Positions 54,498 to 61,512 are shown, counted from the first letter of the stretch. The stretch: 64,000 nucleotides of DNA from Candidatus Saccharimonadota bacterium (GCA_017404955.1 JAFRBH010000008.1:38941-102940), one strand, 5' to 3'. The notes: generated from the sequence alone by a model not told the origin. Made by a program: numbers and translations.

Positions 54498-54526
54498 ATT
54501 ATAGCACAGATAGCCAAAAAAGTCAA
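54498..54526 (-). promoter_or_regulatory. Consensus promoter of the leader RNA and 52-54 kb operon
   Basis: TTGACT (54521-54526) and TATAAT (54498-54503) are separated by exactly 17 nt. The predicted start is near 54491, about 200 nt before the first gene. Confidence 0.8.
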
Positions 54527-54707
54527 TAGTTAGACAATATTTTTGCAATAGTACTAACAGGGGTGGAGTGACGCCAAAGGTGTCAAAAATAGGCAATTTT
54601 GCTTGTATTTTTGTGAATTTTATGGTTTTAGTTTAAAAATATTATTTTTTGCCGGTTTCTCAATGAACGGCTTAGTATTTTCTAGCGATTTTTTTGGGCA
54701 AAAAATT
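54527..54707. other. AT-rich gene-free stretch
   Basis: About 180 nt between the leader-RNA promoter and the terminator of the next unit. It is T-rich on the plus strand and I see no coding or RNA signal in it. Confidence 0.4.
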
Positions 54708-54731
54708 GCCCCGCAAGTTTCCCTGCGGGGC
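54708..54731 (-). terminator. Terminator of the 54.9-55.8 kb gene
   Basis: A perfect 8-bp stem GCCCCGCA/TGCGGGGC with an 8-nt loop, followed on the minus strand by AATTTTTT. It lies about 130 nt after the stop codon, leaving a long 3' untranslated region. Confidence 0.85.
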
Positions 54732-54747
54732 GGTTACAATACCACAA

Positions 54748-54856
54748 TTTGGGGGCACCACACTTCTGTCGCGTTGTATCTTGCTTCTTGTTCTGTCGCG
54801 GTTTGCGAAAAAAACGTGTGCTTGCCCTTCTAGGAGAGTTTTGTGGCACCCCCAAA
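54748..54856 (-). repeat. Imperfect inverted repeat with internal direct repeat in a 3' UTR
   Basis: TTTGGGGGCACCACA (54748-54762) and TGTGGCACCCCCAAA (54842-54856) pair except for a 2-nt internal mismatch. Between them TTCTGTCGCG occurs twice (54764-54773 and 54791-54800). The element lies between the stop at 54864 and the terminator, so it would fold in the mRNA 3' end. Confidence 0.55.
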
Positions 54857-54863
54857 GGAGGTG

Positions 54864-55772
54864 TCACTTGTCGGCGGTGTCGGCCTGCTTGGTTTCCTTC
54901 TTGGCGGCTTTCTTGGTCGGATCGGGAAGGTGCAACTTCTTTCTGAGTGCCTCCTTATTTCCGTCAAATGTCGAAACGAAGTCTATGACCTCGTCCCTGG
55001 AAACCTTGGCACCGATTGAGCCATCAGCGTTTACCTTGTGATAAACCAGGCTCAGCATATCTGACGCCTTCATAGAGAGGCGTTTTGCCAGGCCACTGAC
55101 TGCTGCTTCGGCTTCTGCCTTGTCCTCATACTCTTTGTCGTCCACCTTCGAAAGGTAGAGAACAACGTACGGAACATGAGCTTCGGCCGAGGCCACCAGC
55201 ATTTCTTTGATTGAGGGAATCAACTTAGGATTCCTCTCAATTATAGTCGGCAGAGTCTTCAGGACCTCCTTTGCGAGTTCCTGATCCTCGCCGAACTTGT
55301 TGACGATCCATGACTTCAGATCCTGGGACATTTCCAGGCCCCGGTCGAAGTCATACATCTTGCTACCTGCCTCGTTATAGAAGTTCATTGTCTGCATTTT
55401 CCTGTTCATATATTCTTCCTCCTCTGTTTTCTCTACCTCGACGATTTCTTCGATGACAGGTTTGTCATCATCGTTTTCTGTCGCCTCGGCCTGATCCTGC
55501 TCTTCTTGCTTGAGTGCTGCCTCGGTAGACTCATCCTGTGAAGGTTCGACCTTCTTGGAAGCCTTGCTCTTTACAGCTTCGCCCGCCTTTTTAGCCTTGT
55601 CTTTTACGACTTTGAAGACGGGCTCGTCGTCAAGCTGGTCGACATCATCGATGTCTTCCTGCTCCTCAGCGGCCTTCTTGGCTTCCTCAGCGGCCTTCTT
55701 GTTCTCTGCCTCCTCGTTGTAAGGGGCTGCGGTGCCGGTGATCTCGGCAAGTTTCGTTAATACTGACATCAT
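54864..55772 (-). CDS. Acidic, Lys/Glu/Ala-rich soluble protein of unknown function
   Basis: A 302-residue protein. Residues about 15-125 are charged low complexity (repeated KKAAEEAKKAAEE, then acidic). A more ordered helical domain follows at 130-275, with 'YNEAGSKMYDFDRGLEMSQDLKSWIVNKFG' and 'VPYVVLYLSKVDDKEYEDK', and a basic tail ends it. No signal or membrane helix. AAGGAGG lies 8 nt before the ATG. Strong promoter, structured leader, strong Shine-Dalgarno and strong terminator suggest high expression. I do not recognise the family. Confidence 0.65.
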   Translation of the reverse strand: MMSVLTKLAEITGTAAPYNEEAENKKAAEEAKKAAEEQEDIDDVDQLDDEPVFKVVKDKAKKAGEAVKSKASKKVEPSQDESTEAALKQEEQDQAEATENDDDKPVIEEIVEVEKTEEEEYMNRKMQTMNFYNEAGSKMYDFDRGLEMSQDLKSWIVNKFGEDQELAKEVLKTLPTIIERNPKLIPSIKEMLVASAEAHVPYVVLYLSKVDDKEYEDKAEAEAAVSGLAKRLSMKASDMLSLVYHKVNADGSIGAKVSRDEVIDFVSTFDGNKEALRKKLHLPDPTKKAAKKETKQADTADK

Positions 55773-55809
55773 GGTAAAACCTCCTTTTTTGTGGATTGTT
55801 AAGTTACGT

Positions 55810-55829
55810 GCTGGGACTCCCGGCCCAGC
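55810..55829 (-). promoter_or_regulatory. Hairpin in the 5' leader of the 54.9-55.8 kb gene
   Basis: GCTGGG/CCCAGC stem with an 8-nt loop in the predicted 69-nt leader, about 10 nt after the expected transcription start. It may protect the mRNA 5' end. Confidence 0.45.
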
Positions 55830-55847
55830 AAATGGTATTGTGACTCC

Positions 55848-55876
55848 ATTTTATCACACTTTTGCTTTTTTGTCAA
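55848..55876 (-). promoter_or_regulatory. Strong promoter of the 54.9-55.8 kb gene
   Basis: Perfect -35 TTGACA (55871-55876), a 17-nt spacer and TAAAAT (55848-55853). Confidence 0.8.
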
Positions 55877-55933
55877 GCATTATGACACATTGTGGCGCCA
55901 TAATAAAGGTTTTATTTCTAGGCGTTGTGATGC

Positions 55934-55939
55934 TATAAT
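55934..55939 (+). promoter_or_regulatory. -10 box for a leaderless transcript of the 55.9 kb gene
   Basis: TATAAT, 6 nt before ATG 55946; divergent from the strong promoter 60 nt to the left. Confidence 0.55.
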
Positions 55940-55945
55940 ATCTGT

Positions 55946-56344
55946 ATGAATATGAACGGCAGCAGCGATAAATTACTCCTAAAATATGCCATGAAAAATG
56001 ACAAAAAAGAGGAGATTTTCCATAGTTCTGGTTACGCACGCGCGCAAGCGGGTGCAAATTTTGGGGCTGCCGGTGGAAGCACGGAGAGTTTTTCTGAGCG
56101 CAAAAGTATTGAGACTGACAGAAAATATATCCAGGGCTACAAAGACTCACGCATTACTAATGAATATCGCAACATGCAAAGAGCAAAAAGTATGGCCAGT
56201 TCGGCTGCGTCGGCTATCAATAACAATTCCGGCAGGGGTGGTACGGCAAACCTTATGGATACCGCAACTGCGCGAGCTCAGCAAACGGCCAACAAGCCAG
56301 TGCCGCACGCTCCAGCAATTCCATCAAGAAAAATGGGCATATAA
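55946..56344 (+). CDS. Small basic, Ser/Ala/Asn-rich protein of unknown function
   Basis: A 132-residue protein with no membrane segment, opening 'MNMNGSSDKLLLKYAMKNDKKEE'. The remainder is polar and low in hydrophobic residues ('YARAQAGANFGAAGGSTESFSERKS', 'RAKSMASSAASAINNNSGRGG'), likely disordered. The -10 box fits a leaderless start. I do not recognise it; coding status rests on an uninterrupted frame with codon use like the neighbours. Confidence 0.55.
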   Translation: MNMNGSSDKLLLKYAMKNDKKEEIFHSSGYARAQAGANFGAAGGSTESFSERKSIETDRKYIQGYKDSRITNEYRNMQRAKSMASSAASAINNNSGRGGTANLMDTATARAQQTANKPVPHAPAIPSRKMGI

Positions 56345-56366
56345 AAATCCCCTTTACAGGGGTAAT
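56345..56366 (-). terminator. Terminator of the tRNA-His/tRNA-Gly unit
   Basis: ACCCC/GGGGAT-type stem with a TGTAAA loop, followed on the minus strand by TTTTTAT, directly after the tRNA-Gly CCA. The hairpin also follows the plus-strand stop at 56344. Confidence 0.7.
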
Positions 56367-56441
56367 TGGTGCGGGTAGAGGTAGTCGAAACCTCATCCCA
56401 AGTTTGGAAAACTTGTATACTAGCCGTTGTACGATACCCGC
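56367..56441 (-). tRNA. tRNA-Gly (TCC)
   Basis: Acceptor GCGGGTA/TACCCGC, CCA encoded. Anticodon stem CAAGT/ACTTG, loop TTTCCAA with anticodon TCC. T-arm GAGGT TTCGACT ACCTC. Confidence 0.94.
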
Positions 56442-56454
56442 AAGTTCTATTTTG

Positions 56455-56532
56455 TGGGGCGGGTGACTGGTTTCGAACCAGCGACCTTCTGGACCACAAT
56501 CAGACGCTCTAACCAACTGAGCTACACCCGCC
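56455..56532 (-). tRNA. tRNA-His (GTG)
   Basis: Acceptor GCGGGTG/CACCCGC with an encoded extra G at -1 opposite C73, the identity element of tRNA-His; CCA encoded. Loop TTGTGGT with anticodon GTG. It is 13 nt upstream of tRNA-Gly(TCC) on the same strand, likely one transcript. Confidence 0.95.
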
Positions 56533-56700
56533 ATAGTGGGACGAGGAGGATTCGACGCCCACATCTTATTAACTGGGCGCACAGGCGAAGATTTTCCCTG
56601 CGCGGTTCTTTAATTATAACATAAAATACTAAAAATCGGAAAACTTTATATCTTGGCAAAAAAGGGGCAAAAAAGCAATGACCTTCCGCTGCATCTATGA

Positions 56701-56706
56701 TACAAT
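56701..56706 (+). promoter_or_regulatory. -10 box for a leaderless tpiA transcript
   Basis: TACAAT, 6 nt before ATG 56713. Confidence 0.5.
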
Positions 56707-56712
56707 AAACTT

Positions 56713-57483
56713 ATGAAGACTTATATCGTGGGCAACTGGAAGATGAACTTTACCGTAGGTGAAGCTTCCATTTATTTACATAAACTCTTAAAAACTATCA
56801 AACCGGCTAAGAATTTACAGGTTGCGATTGTGCCATCAACTGTCGCTTTGCAGCCGCTTTCTCTCCAAATTGACCGCAAAAAGTTGAAACTCGGTGCGCA
56901 AAACTGTTGCGAAAAAGATTATGGCGCCTACACCGGTGAAACCTCCATTACTCAGCTTAGAGGCCTAGTTGATTATTGTATCATCGGCCATTCTGAACGC
57001 CGCTATGTCTTTAACGAAACCGACAAAATGATTCGTGAAAAGGTTGCAGCTTGTATTCGCAACGGCGTCACCCCTATTCTTTGTATCGGCGAGACTGAGT
57101 CTGAGCGTACTTTTGGCGAGACTAAAGATGTTTTGAAAGATCAGCTCGTTTCCGGTCTCAAGGATATTTCTAAAGAAGATTTAGACAAATGTATCATCGC
57201 TTATGAGCCAGTTTGGGCGATTTCTAGCGTCAAAGGCGCACGCCCTGCTACCCCTGATGATATTGCTTCTAGCATTAATATTATCAGAGATCACCTGAAA
57301 GCCACCTACGGCAAAGAAATTGCCGAGAAAATTCCGGTGCTTTATGGTGGCAGTGTCAACCCTAACAATGCCGGTGCGTACCTCACTATTCCAGGCGTAA
57401 ATGGTCTCCTAATTGGGGGCGCTTCCTTGATTGCTTCCCAGTTCAATGATATAATCGAGACAGCTAAAAAAGTGGCGGCGTAA
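56713..57483 (+). CDS. tpiA: Triosephosphate isomerase
   Basis: A 256-residue TIM barrel interconverting dihydroxyacetone phosphate and glyceraldehyde-3-phosphate. Catalytic residues: Lys in 'VGNWKMNFT', His in 'IIGHSERRYVF', Glu in 'IAYEPVWAISS'. The phosphate loop is 'LYGGSVNPNN' and 'GLLIGGASL'. Normal length. It completes the lower-glycolysis set found at 9-15.6 kb, but no GAPDH or enolase gene is seen here. Confidence 0.97.
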   Translation: MKTYIVGNWKMNFTVGEASIYLHKLLKTIKPAKNLQVAIVPSTVALQPLSLQIDRKKLKLGAQNCCEKDYGAYTGETSITQLRGLVDYCIIGHSERRYVFNETDKMIREKVAACIRNGVTPILCIGETESERTFGETKDVLKDQLVSGLKDISKEDLDKCIIAYEPVWAISSVKGARPATPDDIASSINIIRDHLKATYGKEIAEKIPVLYGGSVNPNNAGAYLTIPGVNGLLIGGASLIASQFNDIIETAKKVAA

Positions 57484-57503
57484 AAGATTACAAGAGGTAA
57501 AAT

Positions 57504-58835
57504 ATGCCAGAAGAAGCAAAATTGAAAAAAACCAGTACGAAAACTAGCGGGACTAAGGTTGCGGCTACAAAAAAGGCGCCAGCAAAAAAAGCCACGCCAA
57601 AGAAAGAAGCTCCAGCAGAAAACTCAGTAGCGAAAAAACCGGTGGTAAATCGCGGAATGTTTATTGATTTTGCGCCCGGTCACAAATCTCGCGTTGAAGA
57701 GTTGAACAATAAATTATCGCAACAAAAATCACCAGATGAGTTGCCGACTCGTCGTCCTACCCCTGATAGACCAATCGATAGGCCAGTAGTTCCGCGCCCG
57801 CCGCGCTCTAAAGTTCCAATCAAGCGTAAAGTAGGAATTACCTCTGGTAATATGCCTCATATTCAGGGCCCAGCTAAAGTAGTTAAACAGACTACCGTTA
57901 TTGCTACTACAGATAATATGCCAGAGATTGGTCAATCTAAGCGCAGTCTTCGCGTAGCTCCACGCCGTCCAACTCCAATCACGCGCTCTGGTGCCGTAGT
58001 AATGCCATCCGCACCAAGTGCCGGTTATACTGGTCACAAAAATTCTAATATTGGTGAAGATGGGTTCTTTAAAGATTCCTCTCCGTTAATGAGCGATGCA
58101 GACCTTGCTATTGCGCTAGCTGGTTTTGCCGATGACTCCGAAGAAGAAACTTCACCACTTACTGATAATCTTTCTAGGGAGGCAGCGGAGTTTGCCGAAG
58201 AAATTGATGCGCTTGACGAGGTAGAAGACGTTGAGGAAATTAGTGGTATCTCTGATGAATTGTCGCGCGATATTTCCGACAATCTTGATACCGATGTGAA
58301 AAAAGACAACCTAACCGTTGCTGACGCCATGAAGAATCTCAAAGAGAAAGAGCAAGAAGAGGAAATTGAAGATTTTGTTACTGAACCGAAAGCTTTCTTT
58401 GGCGAGGAAGAACAAGACGAGCCTAAAAAGAATACAATTTTCCGCTCGCTTTATGATGGTAAATCGCCGTTCTTAACCTCTGTAACTGTAGAAAAACGTC
58501 CACTTTCCGGAGCCGCTCCGGCAACCGAAGTGGTGATTTCTGGCGGAGAAGTAGTCGGTGGCAGACTAGCCAAACAAGCTGAAGCTGCGCAAAAAGAAAA
58601 GAAACCAATCAAATTGGTACGAAAAAATAGCCCAGAATATCGCCCAATTCATAGCAAAAATGTCTACGCTAAGCGTTCTGAGGAAAATGCTGAAGTCGTA
58701 AAGAACGAGCCAAATAGCACTATCGTGATCACCCCAGAAGAAAAAGGGCATAATATTGGATTGATAATTGCTATCTTGCTAACAATCTTGCTAGGTGCTG
58801 GAGTTGGCGCACTAATATACTTAATTTTCTTTTAA
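57504..58835 (+). CDS. Tail-anchored membrane protein with low-complexity cytoplasmic part
   Basis: A 443-residue protein. The first 45 residues are Lys/Ala/Pro-rich like histone-H1-type tails, followed by a Pro/Arg-rich part (to about 185), an acidic helical part (about 190-310) and a single C-terminal transmembrane helix (about 420-442) that reaches the very end. This is a tail-anchored topology with nearly everything in the cytoplasm. The basic tail could bind nucleic acid. GAGG lies 9 nt before the ATG. Co-directional with tpiA (20 nt gap). I do not recognise the family. Confidence 0.7.
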   Translation: MPEEAKLKKTSTKTSGTKVAATKKAPAKKATPKKEAPAENSVAKKPVVNRGMFIDFAPGHKSRVEELNNKLSQQKSPDELPTRRPTPDRPIDRPVVPRPPRSKVPIKRKVGITSGNMPHIQGPAKVVKQTTVIATTDNMPEIGQSKRSLRVAPRRPTPITRSGAVVMPSAPSAGYTGHKNSNIGEDGFFKDSSPLMSDADLAIALAGFADDSEEETSPLTDNLSREAAEFAEEIDALDEVEDVEEISGISDELSRDISDNLDTDVKKDNLTVADAMKNLKEKEQEEEIEDFVTEPKAFFGEEEQDEPKKNTIFRSLYDGKSPFLTSVTVEKRPLSGAAPATEVVISGGEVVGGRLAKQAEAAQKEKKPIKLVRKNSPEYRPIHSKNVYAKRSEENAEVVKNEPNSTIVITPEEKGHNIGLIIAILLTILLGAGVGALIYLIFF

Positions 58836-58840
58836 AAAGA

Positions 58841-58873
58841 AAACCGCCGAGCTAAAACTCGACGGTTTTTTGT
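58841..58873 (+). terminator. Terminator after the tail-anchored protein gene
   Basis: AAACCG(C)CGAG pairs with CTCG(A)CGGTTT, one mismatch, followed by TTTT. It lies 6 nt after the stop. Confidence 0.85.
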
Positions 58874-58972
58874 TGGTTCACTCTGCTCTTCAAAATTTTC
58901 GTTTTCCATAGTTTGCCCCTTTTTCATGGAAAAATTTTCGTGCTATAATAGAGATATCTAAGTGGAGAAATT

Positions 58973-59758
58973 ATGAAAAAAGTATTATCTTTTGACATTG
59001 ACCAGACTTTAAATATCGCTAAGACCCCTGTTCCGGATGAGATTGCCGACCTTCTCACGGCTTGTCTTGACCATTTTGAGATTTGTCCGATTTCTGGGCA
59101 GAAGTTCGACCAATTTTTGATTCAAATTGTTAATCGTCTAGTAGAACGTGGCGCTAAACCTTCCCAGCTAGAACACTTGCATCTGTTTGTTGCACAAGGC
59201 ACCCAATATTATCGTTACCGTGCCAATTCCGATACTTATTCCGAAGGTGATTGGGAACAGGTTTATAATTTCCCTCTAAAAGACGAAGAAGTAGCAAAGA
59301 TTACCAATGCAATTGAAACCGCAGCCAAAGAACTTGGCTATTGGGAAGAAGACGAGCTGCAACCTGGCGATGAGATTATCGAAAACCGTCTGTCACAGGT
59401 GACTTTCTCTGCACTAGGCCAAAAGGCTGGCACTGAAGAAAAATATGCTTGGGACCCAGACACTAAGAAGCGTGAAAAAATTGTGGCTAGGGCTAAAGAA
59501 CTCGCGCCAGAATTTGATTATGAAATCGGCGGAACTACTTCTATCAACGCCATTACTCCTGGCATGAATAAGCAATTTGGTATGAACAAGTTACTCGAGC
59601 AGCTAAACGTTGAGAAGTCTGATATTCTTTACTTTGGCGATATGACTCAACCGGGCGGCAATGATTACCCAGTCGTGCAGATGGGTATTGATACTATCAC
59701 CGTACGCAGTCACGAAGACACCGCATTTGCTTTGCGCGGAATTCTCGGTGTAATTTAA
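58973..59758 (+). CDS. HAD-IIB hydrolase, phosphomannomutase-like
   Basis: A 261-residue haloacid-dehalogenase fold. Motif I is 'SFDIDQTLN' (DxDxT). The cap region has 'ENRLSQVTFSALGQKA', a pattern of eukaryotic-type phosphomannomutases. Motif IV is 'LYFGDMTQPGGNDYPVV', again PMM-like (GDxTxxGGND). It could therefore interconvert mannose-6- and mannose-1-phosphate or act as a sugar phosphatase; galU would use related sugar phosphates. GTGGAG lies 6 nt before the ATG. It converges with grpE. Confidence 0.82.
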   Translation: MKKVLSFDIDQTLNIAKTPVPDEIADLLTACLDHFEICPISGQKFDQFLIQIVNRLVERGAKPSQLEHLHLFVAQGTQYYRYRANSDTYSEGDWEQVYNFPLKDEEVAKITNAIETAAKELGYWEEDELQPGDEIIENRLSQVTFSALGQKAGTEEKYAWDPDTKKREKIVARAKELAPEFDYEIGGTTSINAITPGMNKQFGMNKLLEQLNVEKSDILYFGDMTQPGGNDYPVVQMGIDTITVRSHEDTAFALRGILGVI

Positions 59759-59787
59759 GCGAATCTTGGCGTAATTTGAACTGAGAT

Positions 59788-60219
59788 TTAAGTGTTTTTG
59801 ACTTTGACCATAGCTGGGCGAATAACATCGCCACCGTATTTGTAGCCGGAGCGGAGAGACTCGGAGACGATTTCCTTTTCCCCGTCGCCGCCTTCCATCA
59901 TGACAGCATCGTGGAGGTCTGGATTGAATTCGGTGCCGGCACTTGATTCGATTTTTTCGAGACCTAGATCTTTGGTGGTTTGCTCTAGGCTTTTTGCTAG
60001 CGGAGCTAAATCTGGCACACTGGCAATGGCGCGTTCCATATCATCTAGAAGTGGCAAAAATTTCTTAACAGTTTCTTTGCGAGCAAAGTCAGCAGTCTGG
60101 GCCTTTTGGGCATCCATTTGTTTGCGATAATTTTCAAAATCAGCACGAGTGCGCTGAAGATCGTTGGTAAGTTCAGCGATTTTTTCTTGCTCGGCGGAAG
60201 GTTTTTTTACGGTTTTCAT
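59788..60219 (-). CDS. grpE: Nucleotide exchange factor GrpE
   Basis: A 143-residue DnaK co-chaperone: an N-terminal coiled coil ('EKIAELTNDLQRTRADFENYRKQM') and a C-terminal beta domain with the signature 'ESLRSGYKYGGDVIRPAMVKV'. It is shorter than usual, mostly at the N-terminus. Its ATG overlaps the hrcA stop (ATGA), so expression follows HrcA. dnaK and dnaJ, often next in this operon, are absent here. Confidence 0.95.
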   Translation of the reverse strand: MKTVKKPSAEQEKIAELTNDLQRTRADFENYRKQMDAQKAQTADFARKETVKKFLPLLDDMERAIASVPDLAPLAKSLEQTTKDLGLEKIESSAGTEFNPDLHDAVMMEGGDGEKEIVSESLRSGYKYGGDVIRPAMVKVKNT

Positions 60220-60965
60220 AGCATTTTCTCCAACATATTACCAGCGTGACGAACGAGTGACATCACGCGACTGTAGTTCTGGCGAGTTGGGCCAAGCACA
60301 CCAATATAACTATTATCTGAATAAGGCGAGCGGAATTTGCTGATGATAAGAGAAACGCCAGAAGTTTTGCCGATTGGGTTTTCCTGACCAATGAAGATAT
60401 TTAACGGCTCACCTGGAGCGGCTTCGCGAAGCCATGGCTCAAGGTTGTCTAGCAATTTCGCAACATTCTGAACGCGAGTGTTGTCGGAAAATTCTGGCTG
60501 CGTAAAAAGCTTGGAAATACCGGCAAGATAAAGCTGATCGCCGATAGTGGCAAGACCAAGATTGCCAGTGAGCTCAACCAACGAATCGACAGCACCACGA
60601 ATGGCATAGTCGGCGCGAGTCTGGGAAGAAACACGAATCTCAAGAGCGTGGGTGCTGCGGTCAAAAGTCTTGTCAGGGATAAGGTGAGTAGGATTATTTT
60701 CGGCTTGGTCGATTTTTTGGTCGGCGTTTTCAGTCAAAGAATTTACATAAAAACGATAGCCAGCGTCAGTAGGAATACGGCCGGCAGAAGTGTGCGGCTG
60801 AGCGATGAGGCCGGCTTCTTCAAGTTTGGCCATTTCAGCACGAATGGTAGCACTGGAAACATCAAAAAGTTTGGCAAGAGTGACCGAACCAACTGGGGCG
60901 GCCATTTCGGCGTATTCTTCGATAATTGCAAAGAGAATGTCTTTTTGACGTTTGGTAATATTCAT
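60216..60965 (-). CDS. hrcA: Heat-inducible transcription repressor HrcA
   Basis: A 249-residue repressor binding CIRCE. The N-terminal winged helix is 'MNITKRQKDILFAIIEEYAEMAAPVGSVTLAK' (split at about residue 20), 'SSATIRAEMAKLEEAGLIAQPHTSAGRIPTDAGYRFYV'. The C-terminal domain ends 'VLGPTRQNYSRVMSLVRHAGNML'. It is about 90 residues shorter than typical HrcA (340), in the central and inserted domains. I chose ATG 60963-60965 because a TATAAT box ends 6 nt upstream; an earlier in-frame start would lie inside CIRCE. The gene ends with TGA. Confidence 0.95.
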   Translation of the reverse strand: MNITKRQKDILFAIIEEYAEMAAPVGSVTLAKLFDVSSATIRAEMAKLEEAGLIAQPHTSAGRIPTDAGYRFYVNSLTENADQKIDQAENNPTHLIPDKTFDRSTHALEIRVSSQTRADYAIRGAVDSLVELTGNLGLATIGDQLYLAGISKLFTQPEFSDNTRVQNVAKLLDNLEPWLREAAPGEPLNIFIGQENPIGKTSGVSLIISKFRSPYSDNSYIGVLGPTRQNYSRVMSLVRHAGNMLEKML

Positions 60966-60971
60966 AACTAT

Positions 60972-60977
60972 ATTATA
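60972..60977 (-). promoter_or_regulatory. -10 box for leaderless hrcA-grpE
   Basis: TATAAT on the minus strand, 6 nt before the ATG, with TTGCTT 17 nt further upstream inside CIRCE. Confidence 0.65.
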
Positions 60978-60982
60978 TATAA

Positions 60983-61009
60983 TTAGCACTTAAAAAGCAA
61001 GAGTGCTAA
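60983..61009. promoter_or_regulatory. CIRCE operator between hrcA and the DGR template RNA
   Basis: TTAGCACTT - N9 - GAGTGCTAA, one mismatch to the consensus arm. It overlaps the spacer and -35 of hrcA and also the -35 region of the divergent plus-strand promoter that faces the DGR template repeat. Confidence 0.93.
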
Positions 61010-61012
61010 TTG

Positions 61013-61018
61013 TATAAT
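61013..61018 (+). promoter_or_regulatory. -10 box of the putative DGR template RNA
   Basis: TATAAT facing right, with a weak TTAAAA at 17-nt spacing inside CIRCE. Predicted start near 61025, about 285 nt before the template repeat. Confidence 0.5.
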
Positions 61019-61024
61019 ATACTT

Positions 61025-61308
61025 AGTGGGGAGTGGGTGCCTCAAATGAAAAAATCGAAAAGTATTAAGGGCTTAGTAGATCTTTTGTCATTTGAACCTT
61101 TTTCTTGCGAAACGGGAGCGTCCTTGTCCATGAGCTATTAAGTTTCTGGATAAGTATCAAGCAAATTTCTCTAATCTGGCTCGGAGTAGAGAGAATCAGG
61201 AAGGCGCTTCTTATTGTCACAAAGATACTTTGAGCTGTTGTCAGTTGTGGGGAAAGTATCAGGAGGTGTAGCAGAAGATACGCCAAATCAGGGTTAAGCT
61301 CGCCGCGT
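61025..61308 (+). ncRNA. Putative 5' part of the DGR template transcript
   Basis: About 285 nt between the predicted start and the TR. It has no convincing protein gene; a 31-codon frame at 61046-61141 (opening MKKSKSIKGLVDLLSF) is the only candidate. DGR template RNAs need flanking sequence outside the TR for cDNA priming, usually on the 3' side, so this part may be structural. Extent is inferred. Confidence 0.35.
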
Positions 61309-61512
61309 ATTTCGCGCGTTCCGGCAACTACGGTGGTGGTAGCCTGAACAATAACGGTACCAACGGCAACTACTGGTCTAGTACTGCTTATAGTAGTAGT
61401 ACCAACGCGTACAACTTCAACTACAACACTTCCAATACCTACCCGCAGAACAACAACAACAAGTACAACGGCTTTAATGTCCGCTGTGTGGCGCAGTAGG
61501 GTTTTCCCAGCG
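61309..61512 (+). repeat. DGR template repeat (TR)
   Basis: A 204-nt repeat matching the VR at 63673-63876 (opposite strand) without gaps. Read on the plus strand it encodes the same C-terminal domain as the target, but with AAC/AAT at every variable codon (for example NNNNKYNGFNVRCVAQ-stop). All 20 differences from the VR are at TR adenines. It is 69 nt from the RT stop and on the opposite strand to RT. Confidence 0.95.

Noticed and set aside
54387..54596. A 69-codon frame across the leader-RNA region
   Set aside because: It spans the promoter and the structured RNA, has no Shine-Dalgarno and no family-like sequence.
56533..56610. A third tRNA upstream of tRNA-His on the minus strand
   Set aside because: A GTCGAATCC sequence resembles a T-loop, but no acceptor or anticodon arm pairs. 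Two short hairpins suggest a structured leader of the tRNA-His/tRNA-Gly transcript instead.
49216..60218. Possible recoding of TGA (genetic code 25)
   Set aside because: TGA ends the gene at 49216 and hrcA at 60216, both within ATGA overlaps with the next start, so TGA is a real stop.
61321..61480. AAC-rich triplet stretch that could be called a microsatellite or CRISPR-like repeat
   Set aside because: The AAC codons are explained by the DGR template. There are no regularly spaced direct repeats with unique spacers anywhere in the window that I can see.
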